Assembly (NCBI RefSeq): GCF_002272135.1
Contig: NZ_NPBF01000035.1
Location: 27,200-91,199 of the forward strand
Direction: 5' to 3'
Length of the DNA: 64,000 nt
Source of the DNA: Virgibacillus sp. 7505
GTDB taxonomy: Bacteria; Bacillota; Bacilli; Bacillales; Amphibacillaceae
Shown: positions 51,838 through 61,236 of the stretch, piece after piece
Position numbering within the stretch: the first letter of the stretch is position 1
Layout: every line of letters starts with the position of its first letter
The notes under the pieces: model-generated
Database searches by the model: none
What the model was told of the DNA's origin: nothing
The model's input: the letters and a program-made list of their open reading frames with translations, nothing else
Position numbers and translations under genes: made by a program

Positions 51838-52969
51838 TCTCACCGCTCCAGTCTGCTAATCTTATCGTACCTCTCACTAGAAAACGTTGCGCCTCATAAT
51901 CAATCTCAAGCGTTCCGCCCACTTTTTCTAAACGCTGCCGCATCGCCTTCAACCCATACCCTTCTTGAAAATAGCGATCATGCGGCACAGCATTGATCAC
52001 CTCAAATCGAAAAATACTGCCGCCAGGAGATTCAAATATCACTTGCGCCTCTCTTGTAGAACTATGCTTCATGATATTCGTCAATGCCTCCTGTACAGCA
52101 CGATAAATCGCAAATGACTGCTCACCCGTCAACGGAGCAGCAAACGCCCCATGCCTTACCGAAAAATTGATTTTCATAAAGCTCTCTATTTCTAAAGTTC
52201 GAATCAGCCGAATCACACCTTGCAGCCCACTTACTTCCCTTTGCTTGAAAGACCTTACCGCCTGCCGTGTCTCCTCCAAGCTCTGTTCAGCCAGCTCCTT
52301 CAGCTTCCCGACTGTTTCCTTATCCTTCTCAGCCGCCGTTAGACGAAAAGCTTCAAATTGAAAGAGTAATGCCGTCAGCTTATGCCCAACAGAATCATGA
52401 ATCTCATGGCCGATCAGCATCCGCTCATCTTGTCTCGCCTGCTGCTCTTCTACAAGTAGTTGTCTTTTCATCTTACGGTATTCTTCAAGTAAGGCTTCAT
52501 TGCTCATTCGGGCTTCTTTTTCTCGGTTATGTATTACTTGAAAGTATAGCAAAGCAGCTACCAGTAAAAGGTAATATAATGCACACCAGACTAATTGTAC
52601 GAGAGTCATTGTCGATATCGTTAAAAACACTGCAGCACTCACGAGCTGTACAGCTATTACAATCAAACTTTTAGTTCGAGAAAGATAAAAGACGGCTTCT
52701 GCCATTACTAAGGATTGTATGAGGATTGCATATGAGCTTAGTTCGTTATCTACAGGGTAAAAGATGAGGATTGCCATTAAAGATTGAATACAAAATGATA
52801 AAGTTTGTAGTAATGGTTTATTGTTAAGGAGCGGCACAATGAATAGTAAGATTATAAAGATACTTATACCTGTCAATTGTCTTGCATTAGGATCTGTAGC
52901 AATTCCCCAGAAAGGCAAAACCCAGACAATAAAGTGGATAGCAAGCCAGATAAAATATGTTTTCTTCAT
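51830..52969 (-). CDS. lnrJ: Sensor histidine kinase, LnrJ-like
   Basis: A 379-residue membrane kinase: six hydrophobic segments (about 5-145) with almost no external loops, then a HisKA_3 dimerisation domain with phospho-His in IGHEIHDSVGHKL and a degenerate-looking ATPase (YRAVQEALTNIMKHS, GYGLKAMRQRLEKVGG). Such intramembrane-sensing kinases detect membrane-active antibiotics. Overlaps the response regulator gene. Confidence 0.88.
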   Translation of the reverse strand: MKKTYFIWLAIHFIVWVLPFWGIATDPNARQLTGISIFIILLFIVPLLNNKPLLQTLSFCIQSLMAILIFYPVDNELSSYAILIQSLVMAEAVFYLSRTKSLIVIAVQLVSAAVFLTISTMTLVQLVWCALYYLLLVAALLYFQVIHNREKEARMSNEALLEEYRKMKRQLLVEEQQARQDERMLIGHEIHDSVGHKLTALLFQFEAFRLTAAEKDKETVGKLKELAEQSLEETRQAVRSFKQREVSGLQGVIRLIRTLEIESFMKINFSVRHGAFAAPLTGEQSFAIYRAVQEALTNIMKHSSTREAQVIFESPGGSIFRFEVINAVPHDRYFQEGYGLKAMRQRLEKVGGTLEIDYEAQRFLVRGTIRLADWSGEND

Positions 52970-53094
52970 AGTTGCATCCCCCCTCTATATGACATTGTTC
53001 TATATTATAGATTTCTTTAAAAATTAGCTCTTTTTAGATGTATAAATCATCTCCTTTGTGGTAAAAAAAGTAAAGTCACTACAGAATATAAATT

Positions 53095-53132
53095 TAAAAT
53101 AAAAAAGACTGTACCGCTATAGGTACAGTCTT
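53095..53132 (-). terminator. Terminator of glmS
   Basis: Minus-strand stem AAGACTGTACC/GGTACAGTCTT followed by TTTTTTA, 11 bases past the glmS stop. Confidence 0.92.
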
Positions 53133-53143
53133 AACTATATTAC

Positions 53144-54946
53144 TTATTCCACCGTTACACTCTTAGCCAAGTTACGTGGCTTATCAACATCAGCGCCGCG
53201 TTGTACTGCTGCATAGTAAGCAAGCAATTGAAGCGGAACGACACTTGCAAGTGGTGTTAATAGTTCATGCACTGCTGGGATGACAAATGCATCTTCGTCA
53301 TGCTCCAGGCCTTTCATGCTGATGAGCAATGTGTTGGCACCGCGTGCGTTTACTTCCTGTACGTTACCACGGATGGAGTGGTTCAGGGAGCTTTGTGTAG
53401 CTAGCGCGATTACCGGTGTGCCTTCTTCGATCAAGGCGATTGTGCCGTGCTTCAGTTCTCCTCCAGCGAAACCTTCTGCTTGGATGTAGGAGATTTCTTT
53501 CAATTTCAATGAACCTTCGACGCAGACGAAGTAATCGACGCCGCGGCCGATGAAGAAAGCGTTGCGGGATTCACTTAGATAGCTTTGCGCTAGTGTTTCG
53601 AATGTTTCTTTTTGGTCTGTCAGTACTTCCATTGCATTTGCAACGATTGCAAGCTCCTGAAGAGGGTTGAAATCAAGTGTGATTTCTTTGCCTTTTGCTG
53701 CGTCTACAGCTAGCAATAGCATAACTGCCATCTGTGCTGTATATGCTTTAGTAGAGGCTACCGCGATTTCTGGGCCAGCGTAAAGCGGCAATGTGAAGTC
53801 TGCTTCACGAGAAAGGGTGGATCCTGGCACGTTTGTGATGGTAAGTGCTGGGTGTCCGAGTTCTTTGATTTTCACCAATACGGCTCTGCTGTCAGCAGTT
53901 TCGCCAGATTGGGAAAGGAATATGAATAATGGCTTCTCAGATAGAAGCGGCATATTATATGCGAATTCACTCGCGATATGCACTTCAACCGGAATTTTAG
54001 CCAGGTTTTCGATGAATTGTTTACCGACTAGTCCAGCGTTGTAGCTTGTTCCTGCTGCCACGATGTAAACACGGTCTGCATTTATCATCGCGTTACGGAT
54101 AGCAGGTTCCATTTTGATTTGTTCCGCTTCATCCTGGTAGTGCTGGATGATTTTACGGATAACGAATGGCTGCTCATCTGTTTCTTTCAGCATGAAGTGA
54201 TCGTATGTGCCTTTTTCTGTATCAGCTGCATCGATTTCCGTTTTGAAGCTATCGCGCTCTACTGTCGTACCGTCAAGCAGCTGGATTTCCACGCTGTCAC
54301 GGCGAACGATAACGATTTCTTTGTCACGGATCTCTTTGTACGTATCTGTTTCACGAAGTGTTGCCATCGCGTCACTTGCTACGACGTTGAAGCCTTCGCC
54401 GATACCTACAAGCAATGGGCTTTTGTTTTTTGCCACAAAGATTGTTTCTTTATCGTCTTTATCGATCATTGCAAGGGCATAAGAACCAGTAAGCAAGCTG
54501 ACCGCTTTACGGAATGCTGCTGCTGTATCCCCTGTCTCTTCATACATTTTCTCTACAAGCTGTACAACGATTTCTGTATCGGTATCACTTTTCAATGTTA
54601 CGTCAGAAAGATACTCTTTACGGATGTCGACATAGTTCTCGATTACACCGTTATGCACAATCGTGAATTTGCCAGAAGCGCTTTGGTGCGGGTGCGCGTT
54701 GTCTTCGTTCGGTGCACCATGTGTCGCCCAGCGTGTATGGCCGATTCCCATTGTGGATGAAACGCTGTGATCTACTTTTTCACGCAATGCAGCAATGCGG
54801 CCTTTCACTTTGAAAAGGTTCACGCCTTGCTCGTTTTCGATTGCGATACCAGCTGAATCGTATCCGCGATACTCCAGCTTCTCTAGTCCGTTAAGCAATA
54901 CTTCTTTTGTATCGTTCTGTCCAATATATCCTACAATTCCACACAT
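53144..54946 (-). CDS. glmS: Glutamine-fructose-6-phosphate aminotransferase
   Basis: A 600-residue enzyme making glucosamine-6-phosphate from fructose-6-phosphate and glutamine, the first step of cell-wall amino sugar synthesis. The start MCGIVGYIG exposes the nucleophilic Cys after Met removal; [19 protein letters not shown] is the glutaminase loop; two SIS domains follow (about 285-425, 455-590) with the C-terminal [12 protein letters not shown] tail. A 12-codon longer frame is rejected: GAGGAGG lies upstream of the ATG at 54946. The leader holds a self-cleaving glmS ribozyme. Confidence 0.97.
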   Translation of the reverse strand: MCGIVGYIGQNDTKEVLLNGLEKLEYRGYDSAGIAIENEQGVNLFKVKGRIAALREKVDHSVSSTMGIGHTRWATHGAPNEDNAHPHQSASGKFTIVHNGVIENYVDIRKEYLSDVTLKSDTDTEIVVQLVEKMYEETGDTAAAFRKAVSLLTGSYALAMIDKDDKETIFVAKNKSPLLVGIGEGFNVVASDAMATLRETDTYKEIRDKEIVIVRRDSVEIQLLDGTTVERDSFKTEIDAADTEKGTYDHFMLKETDEQPFVIRKIIQHYQDEAEQIKMEPAIRNAMINADRVYIVAAGTSYNAGLVGKQFIENLAKIPVEVHIASEFAYNMPLLSEKPLFIFLSQSGETADSRAVLVKIKELGHPALTITNVPGSTLSREADFTLPLYAGPEIAVASTKAYTAQMAVMLLLAVDAAKGKEITLDFNPLQELAIVANAMEVLTDQKETFETLAQSYLSESRNAFFIGRGVDYFVCVEGSLKLKEISYIQAEGFAGGELKHGTIALIEEGTPVIALATQSSLNHSIRGNVQEVNARGANTLLISMKGLEHDEDAFVIPAVHELLTPLASVVPLQLLAYYAAVQRGADVDKPRNLAKSVTVE

Positions 54947-54970
54947 GTCGTTGTTGTCCTCCTCAAGACT

Positions 54971-55026
54971 TGGAAGGGGCAAGCGAACGGCCTGCGTTAA
55001 AGCCAGGGGCGTTGTTTGCCCCTTTC
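54971..55026 (-). repeat. Leader hairpin between glmS ribozyme and start
   Basis: AAGGGGCAA/TTGCCCCTT arms about 30 bases apart enclose a GC-rich loop, ending about 25 bases before the glmS start codon. No T run follows, so it is not a terminator; it may stabilise the cleaved 5' end or affect the ribosome site. Confidence 0.5.
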
Positions 55027-55049
55027 TCGTTTTATCTATTTTTCACATC

Positions 55050-55201
55050 TTGTTTTGTCCTTATCCAGAAAGTCACCTCTCTGCTTTCGGTTCTAAAACA
55101 TGACGACTGAGATGTGTGCAATCGGGAGGCATCCGCCGAATGGTTCGATAAACCTCCACCTCGTCAACTTACCCCACCGCTCGGGATAAGTCCTGGCGCT
55201 T
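55050..55201 (-). ncRNA. glmS ribozyme/riboswitch
   Basis: The minus strand contains AGCGCCAGGACTTA at the cleavage site (between A 55200 and G 55199), AGTTGACGAGGTGGAGG, TTTATCGA, TTCGGCGGATGCCTCCC and the distal AGAGGTGACTTTCTGG. These are the conserved core elements. Glucosamine-6-phosphate triggers self-cleavage and decay of the glmS message. Confidence 0.95.
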
Positions 55202-55303
55202 TTAATTTGTTATAACCTCTATCCTCACTTTCCTGCTTGAAATGACTAACCTCTTCATTTTACATGAAGGAAATCATGTTGGTCAAATCTTTCTTGCATG
55301 TAA

Positions 55304-55346
55304 ATAAAGTATGCGCAAGGGTAGTGTTCCGTTCCCCTGCGCATAC
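55304..55346 (-). terminator. Terminator of the cdaA-cdaR-glmM operon
   Basis: Minus-strand stem GTATGCGCAGGGG/CCCTTGCGCATAC followed by TTTATTTA, between glmM and the glmS ribozyme. Confidence 0.85.
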
Positions 55347-55357
55347 ATATATTGGTT

Positions 55358-56707
55358 TTATTTAGTTCCCAGTACTTGTTCGATGACAGACACTACTTTA
55401 TTTGCGTACTTTTCGCAGTCTTCCTTAGTCGGTGCTTCCACCATTACACGTACAAGGGATTCCGTACCGGAAGGTCTTACTAGAACGCGCCCTTGATCGC
55501 CTAGCTCCTGCTCAACTTCTGCGATGGAGTCAAGGATTTGCTGGTTCACAAGTGCCTCCTGTTTATCTGTTACCGGCACATTTATCAAGATTTGCGGGAA
55601 GATCTCTACTTCTTCAGCAAGCTCGGACAGCTTCTTGCCTGTTTCTTTCATAACATTGATCAGCTGCAATGCTGCGAGCATCCCATCACCAGTTGTCATG
55701 TAATCCAGGAAGATGATATGACCGGATTGCTCACCGCCAAGATTGAAATCACCGCGGCGCATTTCTTCCATCACATATCTGTCGCCGACAGCTGTCTTGT
55801 TGCTCTTGATATTATGCTTATCCAGCGCACGGTAGAAGCCGATATTACTCATGACGGTCGATACAACTGTGTTGTGGCGCAAACGTCCATGATCGTTCAG
55901 GAATTTAGCACAGATGTACATGATCTTGTCACCATCGACGATTTGTCCTTTTTCATCGATTGCGATCAATCTGTCACCATCACCATCGAAGGCAAGTCCG
56001 ACATCTGCTTCTTTTTCCAGAAGGAAATCACGCAATGTTTCTGGATGCGTGGACCCGACGTTTTTATTGATATTCAATCCATCAGGCGATGAACCGATCG
56101 AAGAGATATCCGCTTCCAGATCCGCAAACAAGTGAGTCGCAATGGAAGAAGTTGCTCCATGGGCACTGTCAATCGCAATGTGAAGCCCTTCGAAATCGTT
56201 ATCGATCGTACCTTTCAAGTATTGAATATACTTTTGGCCGCCTTCGAAATAATCATTGATCTGACCTAGGTCAGCTCCGGATGGACGAGGCAGTTCATCT
56301 GTCTCTGCATCGATCAACTGCTCAATTTCGTTCTCCTGCTCATCAGAAAGCTTGAAGCCATCAGGACCGAAGAACTTGATTCCGTTATCCTGTACAGGGT
56401 TATGGGATGCAGAAATCATAATACCTGCAGCTGCTCCCATATTCTTTGTAAGATAAGCAACACCTGGTGTACTGATGACACCGACGCGCATTACCTCAGC
56501 TCCGATGGACAGGAGGCCCGCAACTAGCGCTCCTTCAAGCATTTCACCAGAAATACGTGTATCCCTGCCGATCATCACTTTTGGTCTGTCTTCACTTGTC
56601 TTTGTCAGCACATAGCCGCCATATCTGCCTAGCTTGAAGGCCAGCTCCGGGGTGAGCTCCTCATTCGCAATCCCCCTGACGCCGTCCGTTCCAAAATATT
56701 TTCCCAT
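55358..56707 (-). CDS. glmM: Phosphoglucosamine mutase
   Basis: A 449-residue enzyme converting glucosamine-6-phosphate to glucosamine-1-phosphate. Active-site Ser in [18 protein letters not shown] (about residue 100), metal loop FDGDGDR and the phosphate-binding [12 protein letters not shown] near the end. GGAGAGG precedes the ATG at 56707; a longer in-frame start lies within the end of cdaR. In Bacillus GlmM binds CdaA and lowers c-di-AMP synthesis; the three genes are together here. Confidence 0.97.
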   Translation of the reverse strand: MGKYFGTDGVRGIANEELTPELAFKLGRYGGYVLTKTSEDRPKVMIGRDTRISGEMLEGALVAGLLSIGAEVMRVGVISTPGVAYLTKNMGAAAGIMISASHNPVQDNGIKFFGPDGFKLSDEQENEIEQLIDAETDELPRPSGADLGQINDYFEGGQKYIQYLKGTIDNDFEGLHIAIDSAHGATSSIATHLFADLEADISSIGSSPDGLNINKNVGSTHPETLRDFLLEKEADVGLAFDGDGDRLIAIDEKGQIVDGDKIMYICAKFLNDHGRLRHNTVVSTVMSNIGFYRALDKHNIKSNKTAVGDRYVMEEMRRGDFNLGGEQSGHIIFLDYMTTGDGMLAALQLINVMKETGKKLSELAEEVEIFPQILINVPVTDKQEALVNQQILDSIAEVEQELGDQGRVLVRPSGTESLVRVMVEAPTKEDCEKYANKVVSVIEQVLGTK

Positions 56708-56735
56708 TGTTACCTCTCCTTCACATGGCTCACAG

Positions 56736-58019
56736 TCACTGTGTCTGTGTATCTGTATTCGTATCTTCTTCACTCGTTGCATTTTCTGCGGATTGAACAG
56801 TTATTGTGGCTTCCTCCTGGCTCGGGGTAAGCTCGATGTTCTGAGGTCCTGATACATCGATCTGGACTGTCTGCTCCCCTTCTTCCAGGCCGCTTCCATC
56901 AATTGTCGCCGTAATATCGTCAGCCGACAAGCCTTCGATTTCACTCTGTGCTCCACTTACTGTTACATCAATCTGCTCATTCTGTGGATCTGTAAGCGTT
57001 GCTTCCAGATCATCGGGCAGGTCTTCGATTGTAACCGGAACATTCTCGATTGTCGTCTCGCTCGTTTCTTCCAGCTCGATATCGACTGATACCTGCTCGT
57101 CACTTGCTGAGCGTACATTATCCGGCAGCCGCAAGTCCGCATCTATCGTCTGGTTCTCAGTCACCTTGGACAAATCAATCTCTTCGGTACTGATCGAATC
57201 GATACCATCCAATGTATCCTGAGGTGCATAGATGGTCACTTCCTGTTTTTCAGGTGTGAGCGAAGCAACGGATACATCATCTGGCGCTTGCCCTTTTGTC
57301 TTTACTTCTACAGGGACAGTCTTGCTCGGATTGCTCACCTGCACCGAAACTTCGACTGTTTCCGGCTGTACATTCACACTCAGCTCATTCCCCTGGGCGT
57401 CATATACTTTTACAGGCGCTTCCCTGCTATTAATGTCAGCATCGATATCTGTCAGATCCACATAAGCACGCACACTGGCAATTTGGTCGATGACCTCTTG
57501 TGTACTTACGATTGAAACCGTCTGAGGTTCCACAGTGGAGCTATCAACTTGGAATCCTGCTGCCATTTGGTCTTCATTGGTATAGCCTACGTTTACGTTA
57601 AATTGCTGTGAAGCTTTTTCTTGAATCGTCACCTCAATCGAGGCTGGCTGCATATATACCTGCAGATTGTCCGAGACATTTTCGTAATGCAGCTTCACTG
57701 TATGCGTGCCGGTATCCAGATCTCTCAGATCGACATACGCTTCATAGTTCTTCTGCTGTATCGCTGCTGTTACATCACTTGCCGGTCCGACAAGCTGCAT
57801 CGATACATACTCCGGTACGCCGCTGACGACATATTTGGAATCATCAATCCTGATGCCGACAGGCGCATCCACTGTGTTTGTTTCATCCGAGCTGGTGATC
57901 GGAACCTCACCCGCACGGTTATCTACGTCCGATTCCGCACTCACATAGGCATAGAGAAGGACAGCAAACACAAGCGATACAACACGCAATGTCCACGGAC
58001 TCTTCAGCCATTTATCCAT
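56736..58019 (-). CDS. cdaR: CdaA regulator CdaR (YbbR domain protein)
   Basis: A 427-residue membrane-anchored protein: an N-terminal hydrophobic anchor ([20 protein letters not shown]) then four YbbR repeats outside the membrane (from about residues 45, 130, 225 and 310) and an acidic Thr-rich tail. It regulates the c-di-AMP cyclase CdaA. It overlaps the end of cdaA by eight bases. Confidence 0.95.
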   Translation of the reverse strand: MDKWLKSPWTLRVVSLVFAVLLYAYVSAESDVDNRAGEVPITSSDETNTVDAPVGIRIDDSKYVVSGVPEYVSMQLVGPASDVTAAIQQKNYEAYVDLRDLDTGTHTVKLHYENVSDNLQVYMQPASIEVTIQEKASQQFNVNVGYTNEDQMAAGFQVDSSTVEPQTVSIVSTQEVIDQIASVRAYVDLTDIDADINSREAPVKVYDAQGNELSVNVQPETVEVSVQVSNPSKTVPVEVKTKGQAPDDVSVASLTPEKQEVTIYAPQDTLDGIDSISTEEIDLSKVTENQTIDADLRLPDNVRSASDEQVSVDIELEETSETTIENVPVTIEDLPDDLEATLTDPQNEQIDVTVSGAQSEIEGLSADDITATIDGSGLEEGEQTVQIDVSGPQNIELTPSQEEATITVQSAENATSEEDTNTDTQTQ

Positions 58020-58836
58020 TCCTACCCCTCCATCTTCTCGCCTTGGAACCGGAAGCTGGCACGCCTACTTCTCTATCGAGGATCTCTTTCAAAGCATCTG
58101 GCGTGATGTCACGGAACAACTCTCCGTTCTTCGTACAGGAAATCGCCCCTGTCTCCTCTGAAACGATGATTGTCAGTGCATCTGTCACTTCACTGATTCC
58201 CATAGCCGCCCGGTGACGCGTCCCAAGTTCCTTGGAAATGAACGGACTCTCCGATAGCGGCAGATAGCAGGCAGCCGCTGCAATCTGGTTTTCTTTCAGA
58301 ATGACAGCTCCGTCATGCAATGGCGTATTCGGGACGAAAATATTCGTGAGCAGTTCGAATGTCAGGTGACCATTCACCGGAATTCCTGTCTCGATATAAT
58401 CTCCCATGCCTGTCTCGCGTTCAATCGTGATCAGCGCACCGATTCGCCGCTTCGCCATGTAATTACAGGACTTTACGATCGCTTCTATGTTCTTATTCGT
58501 TTGTTCTTCCTCCGATCGCACGTTCCGGGAGAAGAAGCTGCCTCGTCCGAGCTGCTCCAAAGCACGCCTGATCTCCGGCTGGAACAAAACGACAATGGCC
58601 ACGAATCCCCACGTAATCGCCTGCGAGCTCAGGAAGGCGAGCATCGGGAAGTCGAGTATCTGCTCACTGCTCAAAAAAGCGATTATAACAACGATGAAGA
58701 TCCCCTTCAGCAGCTGAATCGCTTTCGTTCCCCTTATGAGCATTAAGACTTTGTAGAAAATGAACCATACTGCTGCAATGTCCACGATAATCCGCAGTAT
58801 GGATAATATAGAAAGTTCACTTAATCCCCCAAACAT
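58012..58836 (-). CDS. cdaA: Diadenylate cyclase CdaA
   Basis: A 274-residue membrane enzyme making cyclic di-AMP from two ATP, essential for potassium and osmotic control in Bacilli. Three N-terminal membrane helices (about 10-90) precede the DAC domain with its catalytic LHDGAVI and GTRHRAAMG motifs. First gene of cdaA-cdaR-glmM. Confidence 0.97.
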   Translation of the reverse strand: MFGGLSELSILSILRIIVDIAAVWFIFYKVLMLIRGTKAIQLLKGIFIVVIIAFLSSEQILDFPMLAFLSSQAITWGFVAIVVLFQPEIRRALEQLGRGSFFSRNVRSEEEQTNKNIEAIVKSCNYMAKRRIGALITIERETGMGDYIETGIPVNGHLTFELLTNIFVPNTPLHDGAVILKENQIAAAACYLPLSESPFISKELGTRHRAAMGISEVTDALTIIVSEETGAISCTKNGELFRDITPDALKEILDREVGVPASGSKARRWRGRNG

Positions 58837-58992
58837 GGATACACGTCCTTTTATATATGAATAGCTCGAATTTCTTCGTTCATTATAGCACAGTTCCCCT
58901 ATAGCAGTCGCTTACCAGCAGGGTGTGTATGTAAACCTTACTGTCCCCTGTTATCTTAACGTAATACGGGCTTGTTCCGCCAATAATTTAAG

Positions 58993-59026
58993 GGTAAAAA
59001 AAGAGAGCCCTTTTACAAGCAGCTCA
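58993..59026 (-). terminator. Possible terminator of sigW-rsiW
   Basis: Weak minus-strand GAGC/GCTC stem followed by TCTTTTTTT, 12 bases past the rsiW stop. Confidence 0.4.
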
Positions 59027-59037
59027 ACATAGTCTTA

Positions 59038-59655
59038 TTAGAAAGTAACCAATTCTTTTATATGGTACCAGGCCCAGCCGAATATCCGGTCAATTTCCTG
59101 ATATTCACCTGATATATTCTCAACAGAAGCCATATTCACATTAGCACCAGGATCTTCGACGAGGTCGCCATTGATGATGGTGACATCGCCATCCACCTGA
59201 CCCCTTATATCCAAATCACCGTTTTCGACAACCAGGTCCCCCTTGACTGTGACGCCCTCCGGTACAATGACGAGATCATTCTCTACTATCAAACCCTCTT
59301 GCTTCGATACACTTACACTGCTATCACTATTCCAAGCAGATAATCCGCTTGTGAACATGAATAGGAAGAATACCGCAGCAGCTGTGATGACAGGGTGCGT
59401 ACGGAACCATCTCATATATCCGACGCGCTTCTTTTCTTTCGGCAAGTTCGCCATGACACTGGCGGTGAAGCCGGCCGGTGCACTCAACTCATAGGCAGCG
59501 CCGCTAAGCAGGCTTTCCGTCTGTTTGAGCTCACGGTAATGCTGATTACAATCTGGGCAGGTCTTCAGGTGCTCCCGAAGCTGCTGTGCTTCTTCCTCCG
59601 AAGCATCTCCATCCAGATACAGATGCATAAGCGCAAGGCTTTCTTCGCAATTCAT
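59038..59655 (-). CDS. rsiW: Anti-sigma-W factor RsiW
   Basis: A 205-residue single-pass protein holding SigW inactive. The zinc-binding anti-sigma motif is HLKTCPDC (about residues 29-36); a membrane segment lies at about 88-107 (HPVITAAAVFFLFMFTSG); outside is a short beta-helical stretch (VKGDLVVENGDLDIRGQVDGDV) as in Bacillus RsiW. Regulated proteolysis would release SigW under envelope stress. 13 bases after sigW. Confidence 0.95.
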   Translation of the reverse strand: MNCEESLALMHLYLDGDASEEEAQQLREHLKTCPDCNQHYRELKQTESLLSGAAYELSAPAGFTASVMANLPKEKKRVGYMRWFRTHPVITAAAVFFLFMFTSGLSAWNSDSSVSVSKQEGLIVENDLVIVPEGVTVKGDLVVENGDLDIRGQVDGDVTIINGDLVEDPGANVNMASVENISGEYQEIDRIFGWAWYHIKELVTF

Positions 59656-59668
59656 GTGTTACCCCCCT

Positions 59669-60232
59669 TTATACGTGGCGCAGTTTTTTCCGTAGTAGCT
59701 CTCTGCCACGGTGGATACGCGTCTTCACTGTCCCAAGCGGCAGGTCCAGTATTTCGCCGATCTCCGCTAATGATAAATCATCCAGGAACCGCAATACGAT
59801 AACACTGCGGTACTTTGGCGGAAGGGAAAGTATTTCTTTGTGGATATAACTCTGCAGCTCCATGCTTTCGACTTCTTCCTCAGGCAGTGCCTGATCAGCC
59901 GCCAGCTGAGAATACATATCCAATCCTTCTGTTCCCTTCACCTCGGCATCCAGATGGAAATCCGGCTTTTTCTTCCGCAGACGGTCGATACTCAGGTTCG
60001 TTGCGATCCGGTAAAGCCATGTGGAGAATTTCCGGTTCTCGTCAAAAGAATGGATGTTGGTATACGCACGGATAAACGCCTCTTGGGCGATATCCTGCGC
60101 TTCGTGGCTGTCCCCGACCATTCGGTATACGATATGGTACACCTTGTTCTGATAAAAGGAAACAATTTCCTCGAAGGCCGCATGATCACCCTTCTTGACG
60201 TTTTTTATATGATATTTTATGATGTTCTCCAT
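59669..60232 (-). CDS. sigW: ECF sigma factor SigW
   Basis: A 187-residue ECF sigma factor controlling the response to cell-envelope antibiotics. Region 2 includes DIAQEAFIRAYTNIHSFDENRKFSTWLYRIATNLSID; region 4 has LPPKYRSVIVLRFLDDLSLAEIGEILDLPLGTVKTRIHRGRE. Length and neighbour rsiW match Bacillus. Its own SigW-type promoter lies upstream. Confidence 0.97.
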   Translation of the reverse strand: MENIIKYHIKNVKKGDHAAFEEIVSFYQNKVYHIVYRMVGDSHEAQDIAQEAFIRAYTNIHSFDENRKFSTWLYRIATNLSIDRLRKKKPDFHLDAEVKGTEGLDMYSQLAADQALPEEEVESMELQSYIHKEILSLPPKYRSVIVLRFLDDLSLAEIGEILDLPLGTVKTRIHRGRELLRKKLRHV

Positions 60233-60265
60233 GAAAATCCTCCCGCCTAACTGCGGCTTCTTGAT

Positions 60266-60292
60266 AACGAATGACGTTCCGAAAAGGTTTCA
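60266..60292 (-). promoter_or_regulatory. SigW-type autoregulatory promoter
   Basis: TGAAAC, then 17 bases, then CGTT on the minus strand, close to the SigW consensus TGAAAC-N16/17-CGTA, about 35 bases before the sigW start. Indicates positive autoregulation. Confidence 0.85.
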
Positions 60293-60444
60293 CTTTCCCA
60301 AAAAAATATCTTATTTCAAACCTTAAAGTGGGCCAGCAACAGTTTTTTCTTGTTTTTTATATTTTTTTTAAAAAATGACGTTTTAAATAAAAGAGCAAAG
60401 GGTAATCTTATCAGCAAATAGTATATCAGATTCTGGAGGTCAAA

Positions 60445-60606
60445 ATGGTTACATTAGACAATCTTTTGGAAAAAATCGAACAGACGCGCAATCATATGCT
60501 AAACCTTTCACGCCGCATGCCACTTACATCCGAAGCAGTTGTCACAGCAAGCGTACAGCTGGATGATCTATTGAATGAATATGAAAAACAGAGAAAAAAC
60601 ATGTAG
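60445..60606 (+). CDS. Spo0E-like aspartyl phosphatase peptide
   Basis: A 53-residue helical protein with the Spo0E family signature SVQLDDLLNEY (S-x-x-L-D) near the C-terminus and IEQTRNHML at the N-terminal helix. Such peptides dephosphorylate Spo0A-P and delay sporulation. GGAGGT is 5 bases before the ATG and a strong terminator follows. Its presence supports a spore-forming host. It lies between sigW and the next cluster, as in several Bacillaceae. Confidence 0.88.
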   Translation: MVTLDNLLEKIEQTRNHMLNLSRRMPLTSEAVVTASVQLDDLLNEYEKQRKNM

Positions 60607-60611
60607 TGCCA

Positions 60612-60648
60612 ATTAACAGCCTGTAAGGGAAGCTGTTAATTTTTTTTG
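60612..60648 (+). terminator. Terminator after Spo0E-like gene
   Basis: ATTAACAGC/GCTGTTAAT stem followed by eight T. Confidence 0.9.
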
Positions 60649-60651
60649 CAT

Positions 60652-60679
60652 AAAAAAAGCACGTACACGAGGTACGCAC
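60652..60679 (-). terminator. Terminator of the 60686 gene
   Basis: Minus-strand GTGCGTAC/GTACGTGC stem (two wobble pairs) followed by seven T. Confidence 0.8.
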
Positions 60680-60685
60680 TTTCTA

Positions 60686-61177
60686 TTAATGGCGATCTTC
60701 TGCCCAAGCACCTTGTTTAAGGAAGTAAGCTTTCACATCGTTATGAAAACCGACACTCGCCTCAAGCGGGAAAGCATCCCCGCCTGCTCGCTTGTAGCAG
60801 TCAGCAAACCAGGCAATCATCACCTGTTCATCCGCTTTATCCACAGCGTCCTCCTGCAGTTCACGGAAAGCTTCGAATCCATCAGAAGCCGTATCCGGCA
60901 GCTGGAAGTACGGAATCTCCTCTGCCACTTCTTCACTTCCTCCAGCGTATTTATCGCCCATTTCATCATAATAGCGTTCATTACCATCTGCATCGAGTGC
61001 ATAATACATGATTGTCAGCTCAAAAGCCATCGGCTCCTTGAACATACGAAAAGCAATTTTCTCCACTTCCGGGAGGAACGGCAGCTGGAAAATCTGCTTC
61101 AATTCGTTTATTACATCCTCCGAATGCTTCTCCAAGGTGACACTCACTGCCTCCGTATAATCTTGTATGGTAAACAA
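60686..61177 (-). CDS. Hypothetical protein, 163 aa
   Basis: I do not recognise the family. It is acidic and soluble with FQLPFLPEVEKIAFRMFKEP and FELTIMYYALDADGNERY, the latter typical of small beta-sandwich proteins of unknown function. It uses a TTG start with AAGGAGGGG seven bases upstream. Monocistronic between the Spo0E-like gene and niaP. Confidence 0.7.
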   Translation of the reverse strand: MFTIQDYTEAVSVTLEKHSEDVINELKQIFQLPFLPEVEKIAFRMFKEPMAFELTIMYYALDADGNERYYDEMGDKYAGGSEEVAEEIPYFQLPDTASDGFEAFRELQEDAVDKADEQVMIAWFADCYKRAGGDAFPLEASVGFHNDVKAYFLKQGAWAEDRH

Positions 61178-61236
61178 AGCGTTACCCCTCCTTCTTACTC
61201 TCGCTCTACTTTACCATACAGGAGTGAAAGAACGCA

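Noticed and set aside
54119..54760. 213-codon plus-strand ORF antisense to glmS
   Set aside because: Shadow of glmS; composition is Cys/Phe rich and without family features.
55538..56092. 184-codon plus-strand ORF antisense to glmM
   Set aside because: Shadow of the highly conserved glmM frame; no ribosome site and no domain.
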